Positions 1 to 11,679 of a stretch of 64,000 nucleotides of DNA are shown here, piece after piece. Every line of letters begins with the position of its first letter. Position 1 is the first letter of the stretch. The position numbers and the translations under genes were made by a program. Where the stretch lies: positions 930,001-994,000 of the forward strand of contig BSYQ01000011.1 in NCBI GenBank assembly GCA_030272585.1, in the 5' to 3' direction. The stretch is from Bryopsis sp. KO-2023. Taxonomy: Eukaryota; Chlorophyta; Ulvophyceae; Bryopsidales; Bryopsidaceae. The notes beneath the pieces are model-generated. The model worked only from the letters and a program-made list of their open reading frames with translations. It did not search any database and was not told the origin of the DNA.

Positions 1-34
1 GGGTGATTTTCCCCACAGTCTCACTTATCCATTT

Positions 35-2460
35 TTATCTTCTTCTCCATTTTTTTTTTCGTGTGTTACCATTTTTCACAAGCAAACGGTTGAGTTTGAC
101 ATGCATAAAAGCGTCAGAAAAAGAAAAAGGAAAGCGTGAAACGATGCATAAATACATCGATAAGTTTACCATCTCTTTTCCCAGCTCCTGTATCATCGGC
201 CGCCAGGTACGCACTCTAGCATTGATAAACCAATTGGATACCTGTGAAAACAGAAAACACCATATTTTCAAAAACTAAAATGAATGATACTTGCTGCACA
301 GGACCTTCCAGAATACACAAATAATAATTTAAAAAAAAAGCCCAGCTAAAAAACTTGAAAGGAATGGATGAATGTCTAACAGCACCATTACTTTTTTCCT
401 CTCCTAGACTCAACTCAAGCGCCCAACCTGTGTTCTGGAAAGCCCGGTGGCTTCTGAAAGCATGTCTTTCTCCTGGTCAGTGGGGTAGGGTTTGTCGAAA
501 TGCTGAAGCAACCACTCCCGGAGTACTTGGCATTTGTTGCCCTCCATCTGCTTTGCAAGCGCTTTCCAATACTCCGGAGATCTAGCCAGAAGCCCCCCCC
601 CCAAAAAAAAAGAAAAATATGTTTCAAAACTTCACACACGAGGGTTCAGAAAATCGAAAAAAAAAAAAAAGTTTCCGTTTCAAGGCCGTCAGGATCGACT
701 CAAAAATACAAATTAATCACAAAAAAATATCATACTTATAAGTGACCCCCGCAAAAGACAGTATAAGATTTTTTTTGAAACACCTCCACATTGACAGTTA
801 TGAAAATGCTGGTTCTGTTTCTGAAGAATGTTTCAGTAATTTAGCAAACCTTGGGGAAAGCGGCCTGGCTTGAGGCACTTCTCCAGTGGGCTCTGCAACA
901 GGGCGCTTCAACAGATCCTCGATAACCAAAACCATCAACTTCATCCTATAAACCAAAAAAAAAAGACACAAGAGTGATTTCGATGCAATAGGAAGGTTTC
1001 TTTTCGACGATATAAATAGGCCATTCGAAATCTAAGCACCCCCAAAACTCTTCAGACTCCCAAAACCTTATGATTTCCACCTGGCGACACTTTTTTTCTT
1101 TCAAACTTTCACTGCAGCATGTTAGACCCCATCCACTGTGCAAAAGAGTGACTGTAAAGACGATAAAATCAAGCGCAATCCGAATGCAAAGGCGAAAAGG
1201 TAAGAATAAACATGAGATTTGCTTACCTGTGTTGGAGTTGCATGGGCAGCCCGACAGGGGGTGCTTTGACACCCCCGAACCCCACAACCTGCAGGCTTTC
1301 CTCATTGATACTCTGAAGGGTTGGCAAACTGCTGCCCCACCACTTCTCCATATTCTGAAGCAGCAGCTGGAACTGCTGTTTCTGAAGCAACCCCAAGCAA
1401 AAGAAAAGAAAACCACGTGTCAATTTGCGCTGGGAATTCAGCAACACAAAAGGACAGAAGCAGGAGTTTGTTTGCGAGCTTGTTTCGTTTTCAAAATCGA
1501 TAGTGGTGGCCTTGGACAGAAAACAGCCATTGTATTTCAAAGGATTGAGTACCTGTTGTGATGTGAGACTGGTGGGGGCCCTGATATCATTCATGAAGCT
1601 CTGCAGTTCTTGATCTGTTGGAATTGGATGCTTAGGCTCCAACTCGTTCCGGAAGCAATGTGTCATTAGGGATTCACGGACAGGCACAAAATGCCTGATG
1701 AAGATGCAAAAAAACACAATCCTTTTTCTCAAATCGAGGTTAAAAAGAAAGAAACGATACAAAGTCAAAAATTATACTGAAACCGGTTCCTGCAGATTTT
1801 CTGCCTTGCGTGTTTATTGTGTATTTCTTCGTTTCATTGGACCGTGCTTGACCTTGCAAAATTTCAGAAGGATACTAAGTGTGATGTCACACTACACAGT
1901 GTGACATTCACCCTCATTGAACTTAACAGTCTCGGAGTGTTCAACCAATCAGGTGTATAGAGTTCTGATATCTGCTCACGTAGACGCCTGCAAGTCCTTG
2001 TGTTGGGCCAACCTGGCCTCAAACGGCGGTGCATACTTCGGTGGCGGCGGCGCGAAGTTCCGAGGAGCGTCTGATATCGACCACACACAATTCCGATCAT
2101 CCATCCCCAGAAACGACCATCAAAAAAGCGCTCAAGGAATCGTATTCCCTTTTACTCACCAAAGTGTTGTTGGGCCTCGGGGTCGAAAAGACGCGGATGC
2201 TCTGCGGAGTGTGCTCGAAAGCCCCTGAATAGAAGAAAATGGTTTAATAGTGGATTGGGAATCTTCAGGGCTGGGAAGGAAAAAAGAAGCTTGAGCCGCC
2301 AGGAGGGCTTTACTCATCACACCAAAACTCGACAGGGGCAAAACCACAAGGTATGTCCAGAAAATAGACATGAAAATTAATGGGGCGTCCGCCGCCTTCA
2401 CGGGGGGGGGCTGGCGTGTCGCCACAGGATATTTTCGACCGACCTGTGTTGGCCATCCAT
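35..2460 (-). CDS. TALE-class (BELL-like) homeodomain transcription factor, 8 exons
   Basis: Nuclear DNA-binding protein of 308 aa. Exons (minus): 2460-2444, 2224-2160, 2070-1980, 1694-1553, 1381-1227, 945-850, 581-428, 241-35; all introns are GT-AG and the lengths sum to 927 nt in one open frame. The start is an ATG in the context ACCATGG. The C-terminal third (about residues 190-255) is a homeodomain with the three-residue loop extension after helix 1 (HFDKPYP) that defines TALE proteins, and a recognition helix reading [22 protein letters not shown]-x-W-(K/R)-P-M is the form seen in plant BELL proteins rather than KNOX or animal PBX/MEIS. An intron falls inside the recognition helix, after the Q-V boundary. 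The N-terminal part is Pro-rich ([10 protein letters not shown]), followed by a Gln-rich helical stretch ([15 protein letters not shown]). No PBC, MEIS, KNOX or clear BELL domain was recognised there. Targets are unknown. Confidence 0.9.
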
Positions 2461-3191
2461 GGTCCTTCCCCACGCGCACCTTGAGGGAATTTCACGCAAC
2501 CCTCACGAAAACCCGTTTTCGGTAGTGTTTTGTCAGCTGTCCCTTTTCAGGTTCCATCATCTCACCCCACAATCCCCCGTTGAAAAATTTCGAGTCCATT
2601 CTTGAAAGACTCGCGTCTTCTCGCTGGACTGTCAAACTTCTCAGCAGAAACCAAACTGGGTTGATCATGACACTCTGTTTGATTCAGGCGAGAACGGTTT
2701 GCTGCTTTCGGGCCACCCCGCACAACTTTGCTTTCCGAGCAGTCACACCTCGTACTCGCTTTTCAATGAATATGAAAACGATCGCCGCTCCTCGTAATTT
2801 ATTGCAGTTTTTTCCCAGCGTCATTGCACGCTTTGGAATGTATTCCACACTCGTGGTTTTCATGTCGAATTGACCTGTTCTGATCGGGTTTTTTCTTATT
2901 GCTGTTTCTGCCCTGTGTCCAGATGCCTTTTGATAGGCGATCGAAAACATATCCAACTGAACTGGAAGACAGCAAGCGCTGTCCCTAAACTCAACCTCCC
3001 AGTTAACCTCACCCCCGCAATTACAACACAAATTGCTCGAAACTGAAGCACAGCAGCAAGCATAAGACACCCATCCCAACCGAAAACAAAAGGCTCAACA
3101 GAAAAGAAAAACCTCTTTCCACCTGGTCGCGGGCTGGCCCCGAAATCAAATTTCAATATAAACGAAAAGCAAGGAATCGAGTGTTCCGATC
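2461..3191. other. Intergenic, TALE gene 5' side / glycyl-tRNA synthetase 3' side
   Basis: About 730 bp between two minus-strand genes. It must hold the TALE promoter and the 3' UTR of the synthetase gene. Several reading frames of 80-130 codons cross it on both strands but none has a recognisable product or good splice context. I see no other feature. Confidence 0.5.
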
Positions 3192-4375
3192 TCATTCCGC
3201 GCCGCCATCAGCGACGGCACCTTCAGCTGGGTATTTGTTTTCAACATCTCCCCAAGACAGCACCCCGTCCACAAGCATTCGAATGACGCTTGCGACTTCG
3301 CTTTCTGGCACGCGCACCTGCGCTGTGGAGTCTCGTTCGCGAAGCGTAACGGTTGCATCTTTGAACACGCCGTAATCCACCGTGACGGCGTATGGCACCC
3401 CAAGCTCATCAGTTCGGGCGTATCGTTTCCCGATGGTGGTTCCACCTGATTGCAGAACCCCCCCAAAAAAAACCAATCGTTTGTGGCACAAACGGGAAGA
3501 GTTTGCAGCACAGCCCACTCAACTGAAAAGGGGATTTCGAAAAATGTATAAAAAAACCGCCTTTTTTTCGACTTTATTTCCTTTGCATGTGTGTGGGGAT
3601 GGCCTCCTACCTGTATCGACAATGTTGGCAATCCTCGCTGCTGTGAGACTGGCAGAAATCTCATTGGCTTTCCCCGTCAAATCGGGCTTTTGGACGAGGG
3701 AAAAGACGGTGGTCTTTGTGGGAGCAACCAGCGGAGTAAACTTGAATATGGTCTTGGCACCCTGCAGTAAAAAATAAACACACACTATGAAAGCCCGGCT
3801 CGAGGTATTGTCAAATCAACAAACCTCGATCGCAAGAGAAGCGTAGGTCATTAATTTTGATCAATATGTTGGGAAGATTTGTCCAATCTCAGTTCTTCAC
3901 TCCAATCGAATACTCTCTAAAAGAAAGGTTTTCCTGAACATGTCCAAACCCAGCATTTGGCTTCTCACCTCCACACAATACAACATACATTTTTCTTGAA
4001 TGACCCTTATCATCGTCCAAATACACATATTTTTTAAATTGAAATTATTATACACAAGGCCAAAAGGCTGAGTGCAGCCCGTGCACGGAAACGTGTTGTA
4101 GGCTGTTCGTATATATATATATTTCTATATTCAAAATTTTGACCCCCCCCCCTCACCTCTCGAACCATGAACGTATGTTCGAACATTGCGTAGATAATTC
4201 GACCGATTCCGAAGGAAGGCTCGATAACGCTCGGAACAAAACTCCGGCCGTTGACTTTTTTTGTTTCTTGTTTGATCTCCATCATCGATGGCAGAATTTC
4301 AAAGTCCTTCCCACCTGCCGAAACTGTTGACGATTCCCCAGCGCTCAGCTTTGCCTTTTTTTTGGCCAAAGTGAA

Positions 4376-4406
<31 letters not shown>

Positions 4407-7400
4407 AACAAAAACCAGATCAACCTCTTCGAGAACCCCCATCGAAAACGAGAAAGACATAATTACTGAAGTAGACAAGATAGTGGATTTAAGCAGAAAA
4501 GGAATGTTTTTTTTTGTCCTTCCCCTCGGTGCGGGCCGTCTTCAAAATGTGGGACTTCTCTTCGGGAATATCGTTCCATTATTTAAAAAAATTAAAAAAT
4601 ACAGTCTTCATTTTATTTTTTTTTAGTTACCTGATGGGCGAGCAAGTCCGGTTCGCACATTCCTTCGAAAGCTTCGACGATGGCCTTTTGATCTTTTTTG
4701 AAAGTTTTTCCAAGCTCCTTACGGTTCGGAACCACCGTCAAGACCTCCTCCATTCTCGGCTCATCGTACTTTTCGTAAGCCACCATTTCAATCTTGCTCT
4801 TGACTGAATGAGCCTGTTCACATCAACACCCCCCCCCCAAAAAATAAAAATAAAAATAAGAATGAGTAAAAATAAAAATAGATCTATTCAAGAAATTGGG
4901 ATTGATACAATGGCAGGTCACAAAAAAAATCAATTGCATCTCTAAAACTTTCTCCTTCAATGTGTTGCACAAGAAATCTTGACAGGAGATATACTCATGA
5001 AGCTTTGCTTTTCATTTTTCTTTTCAATCTAACTCTCTCTCCACAGGGAGATCCTGTTCGCTGAGTTTCTTGTTTTCACGATTTTTTTTAATAGGATTTT
5101 CCCCCCCCCTCCAGAAAAAAAGAGAAAAAAAACATCCGCTATCCCTGCAAACGTAGCAATATTCCACCTTGAGATCGAATGCTGATCGGTCGGCCAAGCC
5201 CACACACTCCACCCATCCATACGAGGTTTCAATTTCACAATCCCAGCAATCCTCTGCATAATGCGCCATCTAAATATGAAAAAAAACAAACAAACATCAC
5301 ACACACACATCCGAATCTCAACAAAACCTGTAAAATCATTGGAGGCGACAGGCTCCCCCCCCCCCCGGGTTTTTTTCAAAAACACATAGCATGTAACGAG
5401 AAATTCCAGACAAAGGGGGAATTCGACAAGTGTTGTCAACAGGAGGATTCCTGTGATTACCTCGTGCTCCAAATGCTGGCGGAACCTGAGCCTATTCACA
5501 TCGATCCCAATTTTCTGCATGAACAAATACGTCCTTCCCATGAAATAGCCCAAAGTCTCGTTGGCAATCACACCCTTAGACACGGCCTCCCCGAACGCCA
5601 TCGGCTGGGGCTGCTTTTCAGCAGAGTTTTGCAAAGCTTGGGAAAACAGCAGCGGCTTGAGGTCTTTGACGGTGTGGAATTTTGAATGATCCTTGCTGTT
5701 GGGAGCGACAAAGTACTCTATTTCGGCTTGGGTGAATTCTCGAACTCGGAGGAGGCCCGCTCGAGGGGAAATTTCGTTCCTGTAGGATTGGCCGATTTGA
5801 GCGGCTGCAAATGGGAGCTTGTTGCCGTTGTAGTACAGGAGTTCTCTGTGAAAACACAAAAAGTTTTGAGCGACCTGTTCAGTAATAACGATCAATCACT
5901 GATTGTGGGTCTTTTTCCTTTCTTTTTCTTTCGAAAGGGGGAGGAGGGGTGCAAAACCCAATCGCACAGTGGAAAGGCTACATCAGACTGACATCCCTGA
6001 TCATATGCATATGGGTTCAAGAAAAATGGCCGTTGAGGACTGGAGACAATATATTTTTGCTTCATTTTATTTCGCCAGCACCACCCCTCTTATGGAAAAA
6101 AAAAAAAAAACTCCCCTCGCCTTCCAGTCGCAAAATTTTGAAAATATTGGAAGCCAATTGGTGATAGTTTCTGGCATTCTCCCCTGCACCTACTTGAAAT
6201 TGACGAAAATTCCTTGGGCGGTTTCGGGCCTTAGGTAACCCACGTTGTCCCCCTTCGGTCCGATTGAGGTTTTGAACATCAAATTAAAAGGAAAAGGCTT
6301 GGATATGTCGTTTTTCGTCTCCGGAGCTTTCACTTGATATTTTTCCAAAGCACTGCCCAGCTCTTCGGCTCCGAATTCCCCAACCCGGATCAGAATATCC
6401 TGAGCCTCCGCCTTTTTCTCTGGACTCAGCGGATTCTTTTTATCTTGAAGGGCAGCTTCAATTGCGTTTTCCAACAGATGGTCGGCTCTGTGGCAGTCAC
6501 CTGAAGAAAAAACGAAATGCCAATAAATGATAATGTTAGAGGATGAATGGACATGGAAACACGTGTTCATAGATTGATGGTAGCCCAACCACACATAGCA
6601 TGATTTTGAAGGAAATCGATATTCAAAAAACAACTTAAAAAGTGGAAAATCAGTGTTGGGTTTCATATTCAAGAGAGAGAGGAGGGGGGGGGCAGGCTTA
6701 CTCACTTTCATTCTTGCATTCGCCTTTTTTTTTAATTCTTGTTATGTTAATTACCTGAACATATGATGTTTTTGAATGAATGTTTCAGAACCAACCTGTA
6801 GCAACGTCTGTAACCATGAAATCTGTGAATCGTTCGACGTGGCCTGACGCTTGTAAGCAAACCTCCGGAGTGACTGCTGGGCATTCCACCTCCAACATGC
6901 CCTCTTCCAGCACGAAATGGTCCCTCCAAAATTGCTGGATGTTTTGCTTGATTGCGCATCCAGGGGGCCCAAAATCGTACAAACCAGCTATACCTCCGTA
7001 AATCTTGAACGATGGGATGAAGAAAAGTCGCCTTTCCAGAGCATTGTTCTGTGTTTGAGGTGGAAAAAATAGAAAGAAAAAAATGTAGTTTTATAAAAAA
7101 ATTACACGCGTACTCACACAATTATTTTGATTCGATTTTTAAACATTTTTTGGATTGACAACTTGTCTACACGAGGCCGAAAGGCTGAGGCAGCCCATTC
7201 ACGGAACTGCGTTAAGGCTAATTTTAAAATATTTTAATTGACTTTTTTTTTCAGTAGATAAGCACGGTTTAAAAACCACACGGAATGAGGGGAGCACAAG
7301 ACAACATATGTAAAAACTATGTTGAAAAATCCAACATTGGAAATATATATATCACTTTTAAACGAACGCTGACAAAAGAATCACCAACCAACCAGCGTCA

Positions 7401-7434
7401 ATCTGAAGGCTTCCTTTTCTTTAGCACTTGACAT
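3192..7434 (-). CDS. Glycyl-tRNA synthetase (eukaryotic alpha2 type), 9 exons
   Basis: Class II aminoacyl-tRNA synthetase that charges tRNA-Gly with glycine; cytosolic or dual-targeted, about 624 aa. Exons (minus): 7434-7393, 7049-6796, 6500-6194, 5845-5461, 5269-5168, 4813-4631, 4354-4157, 3761-3611, 3445-3192. Recognisable blocks in order: ALERRLFF then [20 protein letters not shown] near the N-terminus, [15 protein letters not shown], motif 2 ([18 protein letters not shown]), [17 protein letters not shown], motif 3 ([18 protein letters not shown]) and the C-terminal anticodon-binding domain ([20 protein letters not shown]). The wording is closest to plant enzymes. There is no WHEP domain. 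Oddity: exon 2 as given carries one extra T in a T-rich run near 7021-7030 (minus-strand CTTTTCTTTC), so ALERRLFF and the following block lie in different frames; removing one base makes every phase agree (1875 nt). The exon at 4354-4157 is the least certain boundary. Confidence 0.96.
4051..4108 (-). repeat. Short dispersed repeat, family 2, copy 1
   Basis: Read on the minus strand it contains CAGCCT, CCGTGCACGGGCTGC, CAGCCTTTTGGCCT and GTGTA. It matches the copy at about 7163-7215 over some 50 bp with roughly three-quarters identity by eye. It lies in the intron between glycyl-tRNA synthetase exons 7 and 8. Flanks are A/T-rich and I could not define a target-site duplication. A shared string around CGGCCT...CAAGTT suggests a distant link to the 70-bp repeat family described elsewhere in this window. 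Confidence 0.55.
4376..4403. repeat. (CA)n microsatellite
   Basis: About 14 uninterrupted CA units inside a synthetase intron, just upstream (in gene sense) of the acceptor for exon 7. Confidence 0.95.
7163..7215 (-). repeat. Short dispersed repeat, family 2, copy 2
   Basis: Minus strand reads AGCCTTAACGCAG, TTCCGTGAATGGGCTGCC, TCAGCCTTTCGGCCTCG, TGTAGACAAGTTGTC. It matches the copy at 4051-4108 and lies in intron 1 of the same gene in the same orientation. The flanks TTTTAAAC...GGATTGAC and TTTTAAAA...AATTGAC are similar and could be a decayed target-site duplication. Confidence 0.55.
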
Positions 7435-8114
7435 CGCGCAGCTCCACAGCCTCCGCCGAAATTTACCCCCCCAAAAAAACTGAACATCATCGACAAAAAA
7501 AAAGTTCAAATTCAAACCCAAGACAATATCTTTGCTACAGTTCCATAGAACGAATGTTTGCAAAATAAGTTCTAAGGCAATACATGCATTACATAAACCG
7601 GTCCAAAAATCATTGGATAATTGTGCTCTGGGGGGTGGTGGCTGGAGCAACCCCCTTTTGAAATGGAGGGACCTCTCAGAGAGTTGAAATGTTCACTGCA
7701 CAGAATTCTTACCTGTGGTTTTTACCGGAACTGTGTTTTATGACGCGTTCTGCAAGCCTGCCGCCGAATCAAAGACGACCCACACAAGAACCCAACGAAA
7801 TCGGAGTGCGATTTTCGCGCTCCTCATGAAATGACCCCTTGTCGTACGATATCTCAATCAAACCCAGTAGGGATTCGATTTTCGTGGATTTTCTGGCTCC
7901 GAGAAGTAGACCAAAAAACACAAGGGTTGCCCAGACAGGGCGAGCGTTTTTAATGTTTGGCTGCTCGATCTGTAAACAGCCTCTCATCCACGCAACTCGG
8001 GAAAACGCGCGTTTGCCCCAAGTTACGCGTCGCAACGAACAACAGGCACGCCGGCGCTTCCCACGCGACGTCCGCCGTCGAATCGAGCGCACATCTTCGA
8101 AGACCTCGTACCCG
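7435..8114. promoter_or_regulatory. Divergent promoter region, synthetase (-) / CaMKII-AD gene (+)
   Basis: The 680 bp between the two start codons must serve both divergent genes. The right half (7840-8110) is clearly more GC-rich than the surrounding introns. An open frame continues upstream of the 8115 ATG, so a longer N-terminus on that gene is possible. No TATA box or known factor site can be assigned with confidence. Confidence 0.45.
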
Positions 8115-9057
8115 ATGGCCGCCGAAGCGACCGTTCTTTCGCTCACCAGGGATCTATTGAGCTGCATCGCGAAAGGGAACTACGGGCGATATCAGGAGCT
8201 GTGCGCTGACGACTTGACGTGTTTCGAGCCTGAAGCGGGGGGTTATCTCGTAGAAGGTCTGCCCTTCCATAAATGGTATTTCGACTTAAACGAGACGAAG
8301 CCGAGCGGTGCTGTCGCCGCCAATCAAACGATATCCTCTCCGAAGGTGATTATGCACGCTACCCGCGCGTTTCGGAGTGAAAGACGTCGCTTATGTGACG
8401 TCTGTGAATGACTGTCGCGAATTTGGGGCATTCTGCCCGTAAAGTGAAACACGCACCAGGGGGCAGAATGTAAAACTGCTAAAAGTGCTACAGTAAAGTG
8501 ATAAAATCCACTCTATTTGATTTCGAATCAGCTTTTGCAGATTGCCTCACCTATTCAAATATAATTGACTTAACCAGTTAATCGTACAACCCGAAAACGT
8601 TTCGACCATTTCCCCATATATTTCTCATTTGACTGTGGCAAGATATCCACATCCTTCAGTTTCCAGTTTTCATTAAAAAAAAAAATGAAAACTTTTCCCC
8701 ATCTCTCTCCCCACCCCCCCCCCAAAAAAAAAATAATAATTAAGAAAAAAAATAATAAAATCTGATGGAGCTTTTTTTCACAAAATCGGCTGCTTATTTT
8801 CATTCATTTCTTGCATGACCTAGGTTGGTTTGCATCATAATAACGACGCTTGCTCCCGATTCATGATCCAGAATTATTGGTTTCAGGTTCGCATGATGGG
8901 TGAAAACGCAGCTGTAGTGGTTTACATTCGATTGCAGCAAATCGTGGATGAGAATGGCCGGCCGAAAACGGTCCGCTCCGAAGAAACTCGAGTCTGGCAA
9001 AAAATCGACGGCAAGTGGAAAAACGTTCATTTCCATAGATCGTCGCCATCCTCTTAG
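8115..9057 (+). CDS. Stand-alone CaMKII association-domain protein, 2 exons
   Basis: Exons 8115-8345 and 8887-9057 encode 133 aa. Almost the whole protein is the association (hub) domain found at the C-terminus of calcium/calmodulin-dependent kinase [22 protein letters not shown] in exon 1 and [29 protein letters not shown] in exon 2. It aligns with the animal domain without gaps across the exon junction ([16 protein letters not shown]). The family folds as a cone-shaped alpha+beta domain and, in CaMKII, assembles into rings. There is no kinase or regulatory segment on either side, so this is a free hub domain whose ligand or partner is unknown. The ATG at 8115 was chosen because the domain begins right after it. 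A poly(A)-signal-like AATAAA lies at 9601. Confidence 0.9.
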
Positions 9058-9889
9058 GGGTAATTTTTTTTTAACTTTTTTTTTTGATTTTTAATATTGT
9101 TGTGTGTTGAATTGCGGTGCATTTGCAAGGGGTTTCAAAAGGGTGGTGTCATGCGTGGTTTGGGGATTTGATATATTCTCTTTAAATTTTTCCCCTTTTT
9201 TTTCTGTAAGCTCGTTTTTTTTTTTGGTTTTTTTTTGCACTTAAGCATTGGTAGATTTTCAAGCTGGATGCTTTCAGAAACCAATCAGCACACGCTTTCA
9301 AGTTTTCATTGAAAAGATTAAAGATAGCGCACGGCTGTTTCGAATGGAGCCCTTCCAAGTGTTTTTTTCTTTTCTGTTTTTTTTTTGGTACATTGTGCAT
9401 TGCGTTGTTTCGCGCTCTTTTTTCTTTTTTAAAGAAGACGAATATGCGCCCTTTATTTTCGAACAAGAGGAGAAAAGAAAGAACTGATGTTTGTTTCTGG
9501 GCTGGAAAAAGAAAGAGTAGAATTCACACGAGGTTTTTTCACATCTGTTTTAAACGGGACTGTTTCATGTTGATAAAACTAATTGCATATACTGTCTATG
9601 AATAAAACAACCCCTCCCCAAAAAAAAAGAAAATTGATAAACACAGAATACGTACTTTTAATTTTATGTTTGTTGACATGTATTTTTTCAAAGTATACAT
9701 ACATATGTTGAGAGAATCGCCAGAGCCTTGTCAAGCAGACTACCTATGGCATCGGCTCAAAAAAAGAAAGAAAGAGTACACGACTTGTCTGTAAATCTTG
9801 ATTCGGATTGGGCATGCCTGCATCACCTAAAGATGACTAAAGATCTCAATTGAGACAACCAGAATATTGCCCCCAGCTTGAAGGCATTG
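9058..9889. other. Non-coding, 3' flank of the CaMKII-AD gene
   Basis: A/T-rich with long T runs and the AATAAA at 9601. Open frames here are short and low in complexity. Nothing else was recognised. Confidence 0.5.
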
Positions 9890-11640
9890 ATTACATCTGA
9901 AGAGGGTTAGGAGACTCAGATGTGATATTATCTGTAATGGTCAACGGGGATATGCAGAACAGGTGGATGGGAAGAAAACACGAACTGAGTTGGATTTCCA
10001 CTGAAGTTCCCCAGTGCTGCAATCCCTGAAAAATGGCCAAAGTGCAGGGGAAGGGGGGGGGGGGGTCTTCCTTATTGAAACAAAGACGATTGTCATGCAT
10101 CGGATCTTACACAAACACCACTGGTGCCTCCCCTCCCCCAACGAAAATCATTTTGCTGCCACTTTTCTGTATTCAATTACATACACCGAGCAGGGCAGGT
10201 GCGAGTCCTTACATCAGGTTTCTTGAGCGCACAGGAGTTGTCTTTTCTTTTCTGCAAATGTATTGCATCAGGACTGGAAGCCACCATCTGAATGACTAAT
10301 ATGGACCCACCGAGACTGAAAGCCCTATGTAACCCATCCACTATCCCCATGACTAATAGGGGCTCACCGCTCCAAGAATCACAAGCTGAGTTCCTCCACA
10401 ACTGCATTTGAATTTCACACTCTTCCCCCGTTTGTGGGGAAAACAAAACCCAGCTCTAGCAGAAACCCCTACAATTTACATTCTATCAATACAATAATGT
10501 CAAAATACCCCATCTTCATTGGCCTAAGTTTGTGGGGGTGTTGTCTCAATGAGTGAGTTTGTGTCACCTGTTTTGGTCATAAACACGGATCAGCCAGATC
10601 CATCAAATTCTGATCCAAAACCAGTCAAAGGGGACTTGCTGCCTGTTTTCATCTGCTGTTTCTGCAGCCAACCCATCCAAAAATAAACACAGACTACAAA
10701 ATTTCAGCCCCGTTTCTGCCAAAAAAAAGTGCATCGGATCGGATATTGGATTGAATTTATACAGCCCCCACTGTGGAGCCAAGTCTGAAACTTGCGAAAA
10801 TAATAATAGGAAAGGAGAACAAAAATTAAGGGGAAAAGCATTAAGAAACCACCAGAAGGGAAGGTTCGAATATGTCACTCCATGCCAGGCTCATTGCATG
10901 AATTCCAACCCCACCTCGTTGCTTGTTTTTCCCCCCTGTTCTCTGCATTCCTTTTCTTGAAGTCGATGTTTCAGCCGGGCTATGACAATAGGTTTCGTCC
11001 AGATGATCGCCATGGATGCATTCCCATCAGCTTCCTCAGTCGAGGTTTTTCCCGAGGTAGGCCAAACCTCCGGCTGTGATCGAAAGCCAGCAACATTCAC
11101 TGCTGCTCCTTCTGCCGACTGGAAATTTCAACCCGAAACAAAGAAACTTAGAAAAACCACTCATTCCCTAGAAAAAGAGCTCCAGGACAAAAAAATATAT
11201 ATATTAGATAATTATGCCATAAGATATATATGTATATATTTCGGCTTTTTTTTTCTGGCAAGGATTTTTGTTGTTTTTTCCAACCTCGAAACAGTCAACT
11301 GGACTGGTGCATCAATTGCAAAACTTCACCGGCATGTTTACCACAGAATTATGTTCCAGACGACCCTCATGTCAAAGTCGGGGTTTCTTCTAAAGCATCC
11401 AGACACTGGATCCAGCATTGTTCTGCTTTTCGAGGGGGGGGGGGGGGTATTCCACAGAAATTGAGAAATGAATCCACATCTCCCCACTTACCGTTCCGTC
11501 CATTTCTTGTCTGTTTCTCTTCCCGCCAGATGGCGCTTGGCTTCCGTACGTGAGGGGTGGGGCTGGGATTCAATTTCGGTGTTTTGAGGGGAACGCTTAC
11601 CTAACTTCCGGGAAAAAGCGAATTTGATGGGTGCACTTCT
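9890..11640 (-). CDS. Unrecognised multi-exon gene (incomplete model)
   Basis: Several stretches on the minus strand look like true exons because an open frame is bounded by fitting splice sites. 11405-11342 encodes SGCFRRNPDFDMRVVWNIIL. 11118-10915 is 68 codons open from a TTTCCAG acceptor to a GAG|GTGGGG donor and includes MAIIWTKPIVIARLKHRLQE. 10456-10368 includes GEECEIQMQLWRNSACDSWS. A probable last exon begins near 10017 after ATTTTTCAG and stops before 9890. A stretch upstream of 11405 ending AACG|GTAAGT (about 11485) joins in phase. I could not find a phase-consistent path through all of them, so start, end and exon count are provisional and two genes are possible. No family was recognised. 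Confidence 0.4.
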
Positions 11641-11679
11641 TGGTTATTTTTTAGTATTTTGTCCTCTGATTTTTTATTA

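Noticed and set aside
4505-4585. Extra synthetase exon on the minus strand ([14 protein letters not shown])
   Set aside because: No GT donor follows it, and the gene is in frame without it.
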